Assembly: GCA_963932145.1 (NCBI GenBank)
Contig: OZ010616.1
Location: 46,905,250 to 46,969,249, forward strand
DNA from: Acanthosepion lycidas
Taxonomy: Eukaryota > Mollusca > Cephalopoda > Sepiida > Sepiidae
DNA length: 64,000 bases
Direction: 5' to 3'
Position 1 is the stretch's first letter, and the number at the start of each line of letters is the position of its first letter. The position numbers were made by a program, and so were the translations under genes. Of the stretch, positions 47,391-58,169 are shown one piece after another. The notes under the pieces were generated by a model. That model saw only the letters and a list, made by a program, of their open reading frames with translations. It was not told where the DNA came from and did no database searches.

Positions 47391-48560
47391 GTCAAAATAA
47401 AAATGAAAAAAAAGTAATTTTAGTGTGAGTTAATGTCTTGCATCTTGTTCTTGTGTATAATTTTTTTTCAACTAGGTAGGTTGGTTTTCTTTATATTGAC
47501 CAAATTTAGTTTAGACAAAATACTAAGAAATAGATAGAATACAATCTTACTACCCATCTTCCAAATAGAGATAGGCTTATTTGATTGCCCTCCTGTCTTG
47601 AAAAAAAAAATTGAAATCATAACCTTTACTAGGTGCTGATGGTAGATACAATTATCTATGAAAGCAGTCCTGAGCATTCTTCAAAAATCCAAATTCTTAT
47701 CAGGGCTTGAACACCTGAAGGCTTTTAATAATTTGTACTATGACATACATTTACTTTTGAATTGGGAAACTCCTCTTGGTCGTTTATAGTTAAAATGATT
47801 CACCTATTTTACATATTCACATCTTTTATTAAAGTAAAAAACAAATGTTATTCTCCTTCCGCTTGGCTATAAATTATTTTAAACTAATATTAAAACGTGT
47901 GTGTGTGTTTGTTTAGATTTAGGTATATTTTAACCTATCATAAAATCATGTTAGGTACAGATTTCACTAGTATCTTTCACTGAATTTTAGATGGAACATG
48001 TCTCTCTCTATCATTGTGTATTGTTTTGTTAATTGGGTTGAAAGTTAATATATTTATGTTAAAAGTAATTGTAGAACTCTTTCAAATCTTTAAAGGGATT
48101 TGAGATTAATCTATGCTAAAATACTTATAATAGGTACTTTGTTTCTTTAACTAAACTTAAGTTCCCCCAAAATGTTGACAATAGTACACTGAATAGTTTC
48201 ACATTTCTCTAATTGTAAAAAAATTTTTTCTGTGGATGACTTAATAGAAATATAGCTGTGATGGTTGTAGGGCATGAATGGGATTTAACACTGACTATAG
48301 AATGATTACTGGAACTATTTGTTTTTTGTAATGGCACTAACAGTGGTAGAACAGAAAAATTTGACACATTTCAGAAAAGTTTTGGGTGTCAGGTGATGCA
48401 ACTACCTGTGACTGGTAAGGGAAATGAAGGGAAACATTGCATCAAATTACATCACAATTTATTAATGCCACTCAATAGAACAATGCAGTGTGCACTACAT
48501 TCTCTGCCATTTTGTAGATGCTGACCAACAGTCATCGCATTATTTGTACTATTGTTGGTA
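47391..48560. other. AT-rich stretch, nothing recognised
   Basis: Small frames only, none with a motif. Confidence 0.5.
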
Positions 48561-48563
<3 letters not shown>

Positions 48564-48594
<31 letters not shown>

Positions 48595-49140
48595 TTCACT
48601 ACAAACAAAGCAGGAATGCCACTAGTATGCAGGGTGTTACAGACAATGAAGGTCAGAAAAAAGACAAGTTATATGAGGAACCAAGGAAAAAATAAAAGCT
48701 GATTGGGGTTGAAGATAGTGATTGGTGTTGCATTTAAATTTTTGAAGATTGTAGTTATCAAGGAAAAAGGAAACAGAAGGTAGTTCCACAGGTGGGAAGT
48801 GTGAGAAAAGAAACTATAGAAGTGGTGGTTACATTTACTTGATTCAACATTAAAGGGGTTGGACCTAGATGCCAATCTAGTAGTATGCTTAAATATGTTG
48901 TCGGGACACCAAGTGGGGGAAGCTCATCAGAGTAGTAGCCATGAAAATATTTGTAGAAAAGACAGAGGGAAGACACATGTTGGTGAGAAAGTGACTGAAG
49001 TTGAGATGCCAAGTCACGATCAATTATATTGGAGATCCTTCTTTGGATTTTGTCAAGAACCTTGAGATGAATAGGAGGAGCACCAGACCAGATATGGCAA
49101 CAGTATTCAATGCATGAACGAATTGAAAAGATGTAGGTGC
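48564..49140 (-). pseudogene. LINE relic with poly(A) tail, minus strand
   Basis: On + the copy starts with a T run (48564-48592), i.e. a poly(A) tail on the - strand. The frame 48758-49240 (-) reads C-I-E-Y-C-C-H-I-W-S-G-A-P-P-I-H-L-K-V-L-D-K-I-Q-R-R-I-S-N-I-I-D-R-D-L-A-S, the best preserved C-terminal part of this LINE in the window. It is truncated 5' at about 49140; the last codons of the open frame belong to flanking DNA. Confidence 0.9.
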
Positions 49141-49219
49141 TTTGAAAACAAAACAAAATTGAAAACAGCCCTTCAGTATATACCCCTACTTGCATATCAT
49201 TTAAGAAAAAAGGTCTTTG

Positions 49220-49830
49220 CATGAGAATGTTGTCTGTCATTCTTATAGAGATTGGTTTTCTTATATCAATAATGAAAGAAATGCAAAATAGGTGTATGTC
49301 AACTTACACCCTTTTACAATCACACTGGTGCTATGATATTGATTACTGCATCTCACCTGATCCAGAAAACATTGCCATCATACTGTGTCACCTGGTCAGA
49401 TGAGTCCTGTTTCCAAATCTTTTGGGCAAATGAGTTTATGGAGAAGAAACTGTGTGAAGCGTTGAAAACAGCCTGTTAGCAAAGAGTAGTGTAAGCTGTT
49501 GGTGGTGGCTCCGTAATGATGTGAGGTGTATGTTGTTGGAGTCTACAATGACCATTAGTTAAAATTGAATCTGTCTTGATGGATATGATATTTACATATC
49601 TTGTTTCAAACAATTTATCTCCCTTTATACTTGCTACATCTCCCAATGGCCATGGTAGTGGTTTGTTAAAGTGAGATGCAACACATGGTTATGTGAAACT
49701 GGTTTCATGAACATCCTGCTGACTTCCAAATTCTCTTGTACTCTCTAATTTAAACCCCATTAAGAATATATGGATCATGTTATTGATTTCATTAAATTCC
49801 AATAAACACAAATTACACAGATTTATCCAG
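49220..49830 (+). pseudogene. Tc1-like transposase relic
   Basis: Split + frames read W-S-D-E-S-C-F-Q-I-F-W-A-N (49398 on), G-G-G-S-V-M-M (49500-49520) and L-V-L-S-N-L-N-P-I-K-N-I-W (about 49735-49775). These align with the S-D-E-S, G-G-G-S-V-M-V-W-G and S-P-D-L-N-P-I-E-N-L-W blocks of Tc1-family DDE transposases; the catalytic E of the last block is K here. Multiple stops; dead. Confidence 0.8.
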
Positions 49831-49879
49831 GCAGCAACTTCATCAATTTATACAAACCATGCCATGTTACATAATTGCT

Positions 49880-51090
49880 ATTATTCAGATGAGGGGAGGA
49901 GCTACATATTAGATCTTTTATGTGCTGTGTTCATTTCAGGATGTTGGTGATCATGGATCTCCACAATTTCCTGTCCTTTGTAGCTCTAAGTAAATTGTCT
50001 TTTTGCTGTTTCTACTGAACCCTCTTCTGCCAACTATTTCCAGGCTATGCACTATTTCTCTGTCTTTTACCTTCAATATACCCTGTGAATATCAAATTTT
50101 CTTAGCCCTCTTTCCTCATTATGTTCCCTAGAAATTTCTTTCTGATGCTATGTATAGTGTATGTTAAGTATAAATGTCCTTTTTGTTTACATTTTCTCTA
50201 AAATTGTTGTTGTTCACATGTTCAATCCAGCACTTACTGTTATATAAGAGGAATATTATATAACATTTCTTAGTTACTAATGAAATTTTCCTATTAATGC
50301 TTTGCTTAGCTTTTGAAAATCATATTTTGCTATCCCAATACGTCTTCAGATTTCAGTATTGTACTCTGTCCTCTTAAAACACTTCCCAAATATTTAAATT
50401 TTTCTACTTGCTTGAATTTGGTATCTCCAATTTGTAATTTGCATGGTGGAATCTTCCTTTTAGTTAACAACCATATATTCTATCTTCTTACAATTGATGT
50501 TTAGTCCTTTCTTCTTGCTTTACTTCACTAACTTCTGTAGGAGTTCTTTTAGTTTCCTTTTTATGTCTGCATACCTTGTGTTGTGTCCACCAATAATGAA
50601 TCCTGGTAGAACTTCTAATTCTCTCAGAATTACCTCACTCTATAGATTGAATAAGTCTGGTGAGAAGACACAACCCTGTCTTACACCGCTTTCTATTTTT
50701 GTATAGTTAATGAAGTTATTTTCTATCTGTATGCAGGCAGTTTACTCCCAGTATAGATTCTGGATTATTCTAATATCCCTTTCAACAGTTTTTTGTGACA
50801 TACTTTATGAAACACTTTTGCATAATCTATAAAATATAGGTATATATATTTTTATATTTGTATTTCTTTTACTGATATCATTCTGAGCATTCTTAGTGTA
50901 TTTTAATGAACTGTTCTTGTCCTATTTCCGGTTTAATTCTATGTACTCTTTTCATCAGAATTTGGCTCATTAGGCTGATTGACCAATGGAGTTCATATTT
51001 GTTTGCACCTGGCTTCTTAGGCAATGCTATGAAAATGGATTTACTTAAGTCTTATGATACATCACCAATTTCTTTTCTGATATTTCACTT
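49880..51090 (-). pseudogene. Second LINE type: reverse transcriptase relic, minus strand
   Basis: The minus-strand translation gives G-V-R-Q-G-C-V-F-S-P-D-L-F-N-L (about 50650-50700), then L-R-E-L-E-V-L-P-G-F-I-I-G-G-H-N-T-R-Y-A-D, and further on K-L-Q-I-G-D-T-K-F-K-Q-V-E-K-F-K-Y-L-G-S-V. This is a non-LTR reverse transcriptase of a different family from the main LINE (R-Q-G-C-V-F-S-P-D-L-F-N-L type). The frame is broken by stops throughout. Confidence 0.82.
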
Positions 51091-51120
51091 TCTATAACCA
51101 CTTAGATTGTTATGGAGATT

Positions 51121-51246
51121 TTCTAAGTGCAGCTTAGATGTGGCACAAGGCCAAAATTCTGGGGCACTTAGTGAGGATCAAACTCGCTACTCAATAGTAA
51201 TTGTTCTAGTGATACAGGCTTGCTAACCATTATACCACATCAAGGC
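51121..51246 (-). mobile_element. tRNA-headed SINE, minus strand
   Basis: Reverse complement of the 35868-36112 units: 'tggtataatggttagcaagc' (box A-like) and 'gagtttgatcctcac' (box B-like) on the - strand. Confidence 0.82.
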
Positions 51247-51542
51247 ATTCCTTATTTTCTTATGTATTTATGTTATTATTGCTTTCTTCTAATTATGCAA
51301 AATATGTTTTAAACATTATCAATCTTTGGAAGTTTTTAACTAATCTGCTATTCTGAACTAAAAAAAATCCTTGCTATTACCTTTTTATAATTTGCATGTA
51401 TACATCAATGTCTTTGCTTTCTATAAGTGTTATTAATTATTAATAAATGTGTAAAGTATTATATCAGCACATGTATAAATTTATTATAGCAAATATATAG
51501 TTTGGATTATAACAAGCTGCCTGGAAGAAATGAAGGAAATCA

Positions 51543-51622
51543 TTAGGTTGGTGCAAAAATAATGTCGTTTTCTCACATAGTAACACATGTGAGAAAACGA
51601 CATTATTTTTGCACCAACCTAA
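51543..51622. mobile_element. MADE1-like mariner MITE, copy 5 (80 bp)
   Basis: A perfect-looking palindrome. The right flank is TA (51623-51624) and the left flank is CA, a likely mutated TA. The centre TCACATAGTAACACATGT is shared with copy 3. Confidence 0.95.
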
Positions 51623-51875
51623 TATATAAACAAATCTCTTGTTTTTGTTCAAGCAAGGTAACTATATGTACTGTTGCTACAGTACTTGTACACTGGTTAT
51701 AGCAGAATTTAGTATATGCATTAGTCCATAAAATTTTAAAATATCATAGTTTCAACTTGTTTATTTATAGTGTGGTATTAGCAATGTAATGATATACAGA
51801 CTTGTGCATGGCTTCTTTATTTTAAATGTTATGTAAGAGAGCTTTGGCTATTTATCTTAAAGGATTTTATTGAGC

Positions 51876-52106
51876 CTAATTAAGCATAGGTAGCAGCTCA
51901 TCAATCTTGGCTAACTTCCCATGATTTTCTCTCAACCATTTCAGATAAGTTAAAAGATTATTCAACATTCTTGCTTTCTTCATAAACTGAAGATATCTTT
52001 CATATTTAAACAGCATCTTGGAGTATCTTTGTAATGTTAGTCTAATTAGAGAAGATAATATTCTAATAGAAATATACACTTTTGCTAAAGGAACATGAAT
52101 ATGCAT
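51876..52106 (-). other. Unrecognised minus-strand ORF with adjacent AATAAA
   Basis: A 76-codon frame ending ...Y-S-K-M-L-F-K-Y-E-R-Y-L-Q-F-M-K-K-A-R-M-L-N-N-L-L-T-Y-L-K-W-L-R-E-N-H-G-K-L-A-K-I-D-E-L-L-P-M-L-N then a stop. The C-terminal 45 residues look like a charged helical protein, unlike the composition artefacts elsewhere. An AATAAA lies a few bases after the stop (complement of 51865-51870). On the - strand 'cttctctaattag' and 'gttcctttag' could be 3' splice sites. It may be a last exon, a retrocopy, a transposon remnant or chance. I do not recognise the family. Confidence 0.3.
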
Positions 52107-52511
52107 ATTTTATTAAGAGCAACTACTGAAAAGTTCTCAGCCCAGGAATTCATAACGATCGTAAATTTTGGTCAAATAGAAACTAACTGAAAAGTATAGA
52201 CATTCCTTCTCACTTCTGTTTAATATATGAAAGAATTTACATCACTGCTGCCTAAATATTACTGTAATCACCACGCAAAAGGTTCCATGTTTCAATATTT
52301 TGATTGTACTTCATTTATTGCTTTACAGTTACTTACCATCACCTGAATAAGCACAATGAAAGTAATGAAATATGAAAGCTCTTGTGTAACGATTTCAATG
52401 TTTTCATTATAATCCTTTATAATATATTGGTCTTTGTATTGTGCACTTTTTTAAAAGTATATGCTATGAACAGTGGAATTTTACTCTCTGTTCTTTCTCT
52501 CATTTGAAGAT

Positions 52512-52544
<33 letters not shown>

Positions 52545-52639
52545 TATTGAAAAATGCTGGTATTGTGTGTAGAAAATTTAGTATTCAGTTCTCTTGTAAC
52601 ACTCACTCCAGTGCACCATCTATGTTTGAGCTTTAGCCA
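52107..52639. other. AT-rich stretch with a (TA)n run
   Basis: A (TA)n run lies at 52512-52539. No gene seen. Confidence 0.55.
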
Positions 52640-53580
52640 CTGACATATGCTATAAGATTCAGTGTGGTGAAAAGTTCTATATAAGCAAGTGTCATTTTAT
52701 AGAAATGTGCACAAGCTCATTTTTGTTCGGTTTAAACAGTTTCAAAGGGATTGGATTGTGGGTTTTTTAGTAACTGGCTGGTCATTTCAGAGAACTGTAA
52801 TGCATTTTGAACGTGACACATTGATATTACTTTGTTGTCAACAGTGGTGAAATAAACTCTCTTACACTTGAAGACCAGATTATGAACTGTCACATAATAC
52901 AGACATTCATTAAGATTGAATATCAGTGGTAGCAGATTAGTATCTGCAGCACTAATTAGAGCTAATGTGGCTCTAGATGTGTAGAAACAGACTGCTGATG
53001 TGCCTCTAGACAGACTTCAGGTTGTACCACAGCAGCCTTGTCCTCATCGCCACTGGTATTGTAAAATCACCTGGTGAATTAAATAGTAATCTTTAGTGTC
53101 CATTGATGGGTGGAAACTTTGAATTCATGCAAGTCATGTTCAGTTGTATGTGTAATGTAAACCTTGGTAGCAACATCTTCCTGGATGTAGTGTATTCATC
53201 CACAATACAGAAACCGAACACCTGGCATCAAGGTGTTTGCTGGCATATTTGAAGCCATTCTAAAACCATTTCTCTAACAGAAAGGTGATGTGATATTCAA
53301 GTTGGATAATGCCTGCTCACATAATACTAGTGCAATGCAACATTTTCTGCAAGATGTTCAGCAGATTCTTTGGCTGACACAATTGCTGGGCCTGTAGCCT
53401 TGCATTGAAATGTATGAAATTGTATCTGATTCATTCAATTAGCTCACCTACAACTCTTGCTTTATCACATCAATAGGTGCAAGAGACTTGGAATAATGCA
53501 CTGCAGGATGGAATTTACAATCTGTATGTTAGTATGAGTACAGGCCTATGTTAGTACCCAATGGATTTTCAGTGTATTAA
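52640..53580 (+). pseudogene. Second Tc1-like transposase relic
   Basis: + frames in pieces: early 'R-L-Q-V-V-P-Q-Q-P-C-P-H-R-H' (about 53015), then A-I-L-K-P-F-L, F-K-L-D-N-A-C-S-H-N-T-S-A-M-Q-H-F-L-Q-D-V-Q-Q (53255-53360) and a C-terminal V-Q-E-T-W-N-x-A-L-Q-D-G block (about 53480). F-x-Q-D-N-A-x-x-H-T is the second catalytic-aspartate block of Tc1-like transposases. Frameshifts and stops throughout. The family differs from the relic at 49220-49830, to judge by the motifs. Confidence 0.75.
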
Positions 53581-53664
53581 TATATGGTTTAAATACTAAT
53601 GATATAACCCTTATTTTGAACCTGCATATTACTCTGTATACAAGATCATTTAGATAGAATCACC

Positions 53665-53795
53665 TATCGCCCAGTTCTTAGTCTATTGAACAGGAGTAGA
53701 GGTTTATCTCTTTCAGTTTTATTCTCTTTCACTCCCAGTAACAACTTGCAACTTAGTGGCATCATCACTTTGCTTGGGGTGAAATGATTTTTAAA
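53665..53795 (+). mobile_element. SINE-like fragment with LINE-type tail
   Basis: Contains 'aacaggagtagaggtttatc', then 'cttgcaacttagtggcatca' and the end 'ctttgcttggggtgaaatga'. Same family as 55800-55998. Confidence 0.75.
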
Positions 53796-53984
53796 AAGAT
53801 CCAGCTACATTAGTGATACATTTAATCTTGTATAAATTTAAACAAATATAGTGTTGCAATTTTATGCGTATTGCAAACTAAAAAATGCATTAATTTTTCT
53901 GATATTATTCTATAACACCTACCCATCTCGCACACGTGTGTGTGTATTTAAAATAGGATATAGAATCCTGACAAAGTTTTAAGA

Positions 53985-54108
53985 AATTAACAAATGGAAA
54001 ATGTTTCATTGAAAATAGGTTTGTGTGTTTCACTCTTCTAGGCTTCATCAGATCCAAAAAGGAAAAAAAGTGTGTGTGTGTGTGTGTGCATGCTTAAATT
54101 GAACAAAA

Positions 54109-54166
<58 letters not shown>

Positions 54167-54272
54167 AATTTCTTTCTTTCCTTTTTGGATCTGATGAAGA
54201 CTTGAAAGGTGAAATGCATAATCAAATCTATTTTTAATGAAATGCTTTCCATTTGTCAAATTTCTTAACACA
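53985..54272. mobile_element. Foldback element with TG/CA interior
   Basis: The left arm (53985-54070) pairs with the right arm (about 54175-54272): 'aatggaaaatgtttcattga' versus 'tcaatgaaatgctttccatt'-like, and 'cttcatcagatccaaaaagg' versus its complement. Between the arms lie (TG)n at 54071-54088 and (CA)n at 54111-54162, themselves complementary. The long Val/Cys frame on - is an artefact. Confidence 0.8.
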
Positions 54273-54591
54273 ATCTTATATATATCCTAAAAATTAAGGG
54301 ATCAGTTGAATCCACTACCTTGGTTTCAACCTTATGGTATCCTCAGACAATTTTTATCAATTGACTTTCCAATGTTTTATTTTTTAAAAAAAGTGATAAA
54401 TGATATATTATTTAAAAAAAAAAAATAAATAAATAAACACACACACGCACAATGTTGGATTTGATTTAAAGGGAGGAGGGTGGGTGTGAAGAAGAGGAAG
54501 GGAAGAAAAGCAAGGGTATCATAAATTTATTGGGGGTGGGGGTGCTAAGTGAAATGTACATTTTTTTTTTTATATCCAGCTTCATATGTAC

Positions 54592-54632
<41 letters not shown>

Positions 54633-55050
54633 TATACATTTTTTTATATGCAGAACAATTTTGTATGGAAAGATGTATGACAAAGTGGGAAAAAAATTTT
54701 TTGTGACATATTTTGTCCTTTAGTACTTCATTGTACTAAGTTTATTTACTTTGTGGCAGTTATACATATGCACAAAAAAGATCCTGGGAATTCTAAAAAA
54801 TTTTTATTTTTTTATATTTTTTTTTTTGTAAATGAGCTAAGGGCAAAATGTATCCCACAAAAACATTTCCACTTTGTCATATATAAATAAGTTGTATTTT
54901 GGCAGCAAGAATTCTCTGACATGTTTTGTTAAATAATATGGGCAAGTTCTGTTTATCAAATTTTTTAAATTTCTGAATAGATTTTGTTTTATCGGTAAAT
55001 TTACCAAAATTCATTAACTTTTATTTTATATTTTTCCCCATCTCCTGAGT
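54273..55050. other. AT-rich stretch with (TA)n run
   Basis: A (TA)n run at 54595-54628 and a G-rich patch at 54475-54545. No gene seen. Confidence 0.55.
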
Positions 55051-55056
55051 ACTTTT

Positions 55057-55113
55057 GAATGTTGCTCCATTCATTTTACAGAGCAATACTTGAAAATGAA
55101 TGGAGCAACATTC
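55057..55113. repeat. Perfect 21-bp-stem hairpin
   Basis: 55057-55077 (GAATGTTGCTCCATTCATTTT, 21 bases) is the exact reverse complement of 55093-55113, with a 15-base loop. Confidence 0.93.
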
Positions 55114-55123
55114 ATAACTTGTA

Positions 55124-55270
55124 TATATATACGAGAGAGAGAGAGGGGAATGGTGTGGAAATTATATATGAGAGAGAGAGAGGGGAATGGTGTGGAAATT
55201 ATATATGAGAGAGAGAGGGGAATGGTATGGAAATTATATATATGAGAGAGGAATGGTGTGGAAATTATTT
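55124..55270. repeat. About 38-bp minisatellite, four shrinking copies
   Basis: Repeated 'gagaggggaatggtgtggaa' plus 'attatatatgagaga'. Unit length falls towards the right because the GA run shortens copy by copy. Confidence 0.9.
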
Positions 55271-55639
55271 TCCTTTTTCTAAAGTTAAAAGGATTAATTA
55301 GATACAAAAATTGATAGCTGTAGTCAGGATTGAGTCAATACGAATGATCCATTCTTTACTTGCATAGTATGTGCTTTGCCAGGACTAAATGTATGACGTT
55401 TTTGCATGTTTATATTATCTAATAAAATACAGCAAAATGGGTGTAATGCTAGATTGAATTCTTTTTCAACAAGATTTTTTCTTTCTGAAATAAAGTTACT
55501 GATTTCATTTTACACTTTAATATCCATTTTAAAATTATTTTTTTCTTATAAAAAATGAAAGGGTCTCTGACTTTTTTTCCCCCACATATAACTACTATTT
55601 ATACAATGGATATTCAGGAGTGTAATTGTTATTGGTGAG

Positions 55640-55775
55640 GAATATTAACTCAACTCACCAAGTCATTTGCATTCATTTTCACACAAATGCCTTTGAAAAA
55701 CCCATGAATACATAGATAAGGAAAGGGGTTTTGTGGAGAACCATGATCACCTACATCCTAAAGGAATGTGAAATT
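55640..55775 (+). mobile_element. SINE 3'-half fragment
   Basis: Contains 'catttgcattcattttcaca' and ends 'accatgatcacctacatcct', the shared SINE 3' end. Confidence 0.7.
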
Positions 55776-55799
55776 TTGCAAGTGCAGGTAGTATAATGT

Positions 55800-55998
55800 A
55801 TACTGGTATAGAAACAATAGGAATAGATAGGTTTGCCTATTGTCCAGTTCATACTCCTCCCCAGTCTTTTGAACAGGAGTAGAGGTTTATTCCTTGATTG
55901 GGTTTCTGGTTCCTTTTAAAGTCATCTAATTCTCTTTCACTCTGAGTATCCGCTTGCATATTAGTAGAATTATTGCTTTGTTTGGGGTGAATTGATTA
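55800..55998 (+). mobile_element. SINE-like element with LINE-type 3' tail, longest copy
   Basis: Contains 'aataggaatagataggtttg', 'gaacaggagtagaggtttat', 'gattgggtttctggttcctt', 'attctctttcactctgagta' and the tail 'tttgtttggggtgaattgat'. The final portion resembles the LINE end at 6180-6245. Confidence 0.8.
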
Positions 55999-56002
55999 AA
56001 AA

Positions 56003-56300
56003 GTTGGCAAGCCAAGTTCAAATTCCAGCCTAGTCTGTTATGTTCACTTTCACACTGATACTCTTGGGAAAGGTATGAATTTGTCTCTTTTTACATTCTA
56101 TGGATTAAATAGCAGAATAGACTGTACTGTCTGGCCTTGAGTGACAACTAGCCTATGAAACAGAAAAGCCTGAATTCAAATCATGGCAAAAGCAACAGGA
56201 AACCATTCCACTATCTTTTTGGCATATCATAGATAATAAATAAAAGGAAATTGTAGAGAATCATAATCACCTACACCCTGAGGGACATGGTATTTAAAAA
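56003..56300 (+). mobile_element. SINE, near full length
   Basis: Box B-like 'gttcaaattccagcc', 'actcttgggaaaggtatgaa', 'aatagcagaatagactgtac', 'gcaacaggaaaccattccac', and the 3' end 'aatcacctacaccctgaggg'. The segment 56170-56290 corresponds to the repeat unit of the 148-bp satellite at the start of the window. Confidence 0.85.
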
Positions 56301-58040
56301 AAAAAATATTATGCAATAAAATGTGATCTAGAGATTAGTATTTATGCTAAAACATCAAAAGCTCCTTTCTTTTAAGTTCAACAAAACTAATTAACACATG
56401 ATTACCAACTTCCTGTAGGTATACAGCACATAGAAAAATAAGAATCTTTTAGAGGAAAAAAGATTGAGTTTTATATGCAAAAGAAATAAGCTAATTCTTA
56501 GATTTTTAGTGGTATTGGTGATATCACAACTTAAAGACAAATACATTTTTCTTATTTTGTTAAATTTTGCTGAATTTTTAATAAATTTTGTTATAGCTAA
56601 TTTCCAATTTCTTTTTCTTTATGCAAAATATAGCAATTAAGCTTCATTTTAATTTGTTTTTACATAAAAAAACATTTATTAAGAGTAATTCATTTAAAAT
56701 ACCTTTTATCATTTGTATTCATGTATTCCTAAATGTTGTATTATGAAGAATCTAAAAACTGGGGTAACTATTTATTTTCTGTTTTTTTTTTTTTTTTTTT
56801 TTTTGTTTTTTTTTTTTTTTAAAATTCTGTGTTAGTTTTAAGATGTTATTAAAACATCAGATAAAAAACAATTATAATGGGTCCAATATGTTTAGCAACA
56901 TTAATTTTGTATCAAAATTTAACTCTTATACACCCACTTGTTTTTTGTGTGTGCATGTGTATATATATATATAATGCAATTTCATATCTTATTTTTGTAT
57001 GAGTTTGTGTATAAATGTTTTGCTTTTTCCTTTTTTACTGTATTTCCAACAAATCAAAATTGAAACCATTAATAATGGTGCTTTTCTATCAGCGCAGCAG
57101 AATCAGGAAACACAGTTGACCTGATTTCTTACCACTGGTTGTTTTCATAGAGAACAAAAATAACATCTTTATTCCGTTCTTGAAATTGTATGCACGTATT
57201 GAACAGATCAATACTTGCTAGGTTGCAGCAACTGCTGCTACTCTAGTTGGCATTACTTGCTGTTGCTTTTTTTGTCTGCACTGCATGCAATGTAAGAGTC
57301 TCTTACAAGAATAGCAGCCATAATATTGAAGCTAGGAATTAATATATTTAGTCCTAATTTAAAATTATATATTAATAATTGTTTCATAATAGTTATTACA
57401 TTTGCTTATACAATTTATACACTAAATGTAGCTATTATGGAACAGATAGAAATATATTATGATATGGATATTATTAAATAGATACATTATGTATTATAAA
57501 TGTTCACCATTTAACTATACTTTTGATCTCCGTTTTTCGTTTTTTTTTTATATGCCCTGAGGTCTGTTTGGAGATTGTTCAACCATTTAATATTAATGAA
57601 AAAGTAGTCTACCTAGGGCAATGACAAGAGTTCACTTCAGTGTACACTCCTTATGAACTAATACAGTGTCCTTTCAACTTTTCAAAACATTTAGACATGT
57701 GAACAAGTTTTTGGTGAGCCAGTTAGTTCCAGATTGAGAGTAAAAGAAAAAAGTAAAATAATAAAATTTATATGCAGAGATTTTAATTCGATGAATATTC
57801 AACCATGTGTTTGTGCTTGGTGGTTGCTTCCATTTTTACTATGAAAAAAGGATAGTGGTAATTACCACTCGCATGCACAAATATGAATTTTAAAAAATAG
57901 AACTGACTTGATTTTAGCACTTGTTAATCAGTTCTATCACTGTGAAACTTTAGTTATATGTATTCTTGTTACTTTGTTAATAAGATCTAAAAAGAAAGGT
58001 AACATATACATTATATGTATCTCTGTCTATAGGATATTGG
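56301..58040. other. AT-rich stretch, no gene
   Basis: A poly(T) tract at 56781-56820 (one G interruption). The block 57060-57330 is less AT-rich and unrecognised. Confidence 0.5.
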
Positions 58041-58052
58041 GTAGTGGATTAA

Positions 58053-58086
58053 CCCCCCCCCAACCCCCCAACCCCCAGTAACCCCC
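58053..58086 (-). other. Potential G-quadruplex, minus strand
   Basis: C runs of 9, 6, 5 and 5 separated by 2, 2 and 5 bases give, on the - strand, four G tracts with short loops, fitting the usual G3+N1-7 rule. Confidence 0.85.
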
Positions 58087-58131
58087 ATCTGACTGGAATT
58101 GTATTTCAATTAAGTAATTAATTGCTTATAT

Positions 58132-58139
<8 letters not shown>

Positions 58140-58169
<30 letters not shown>

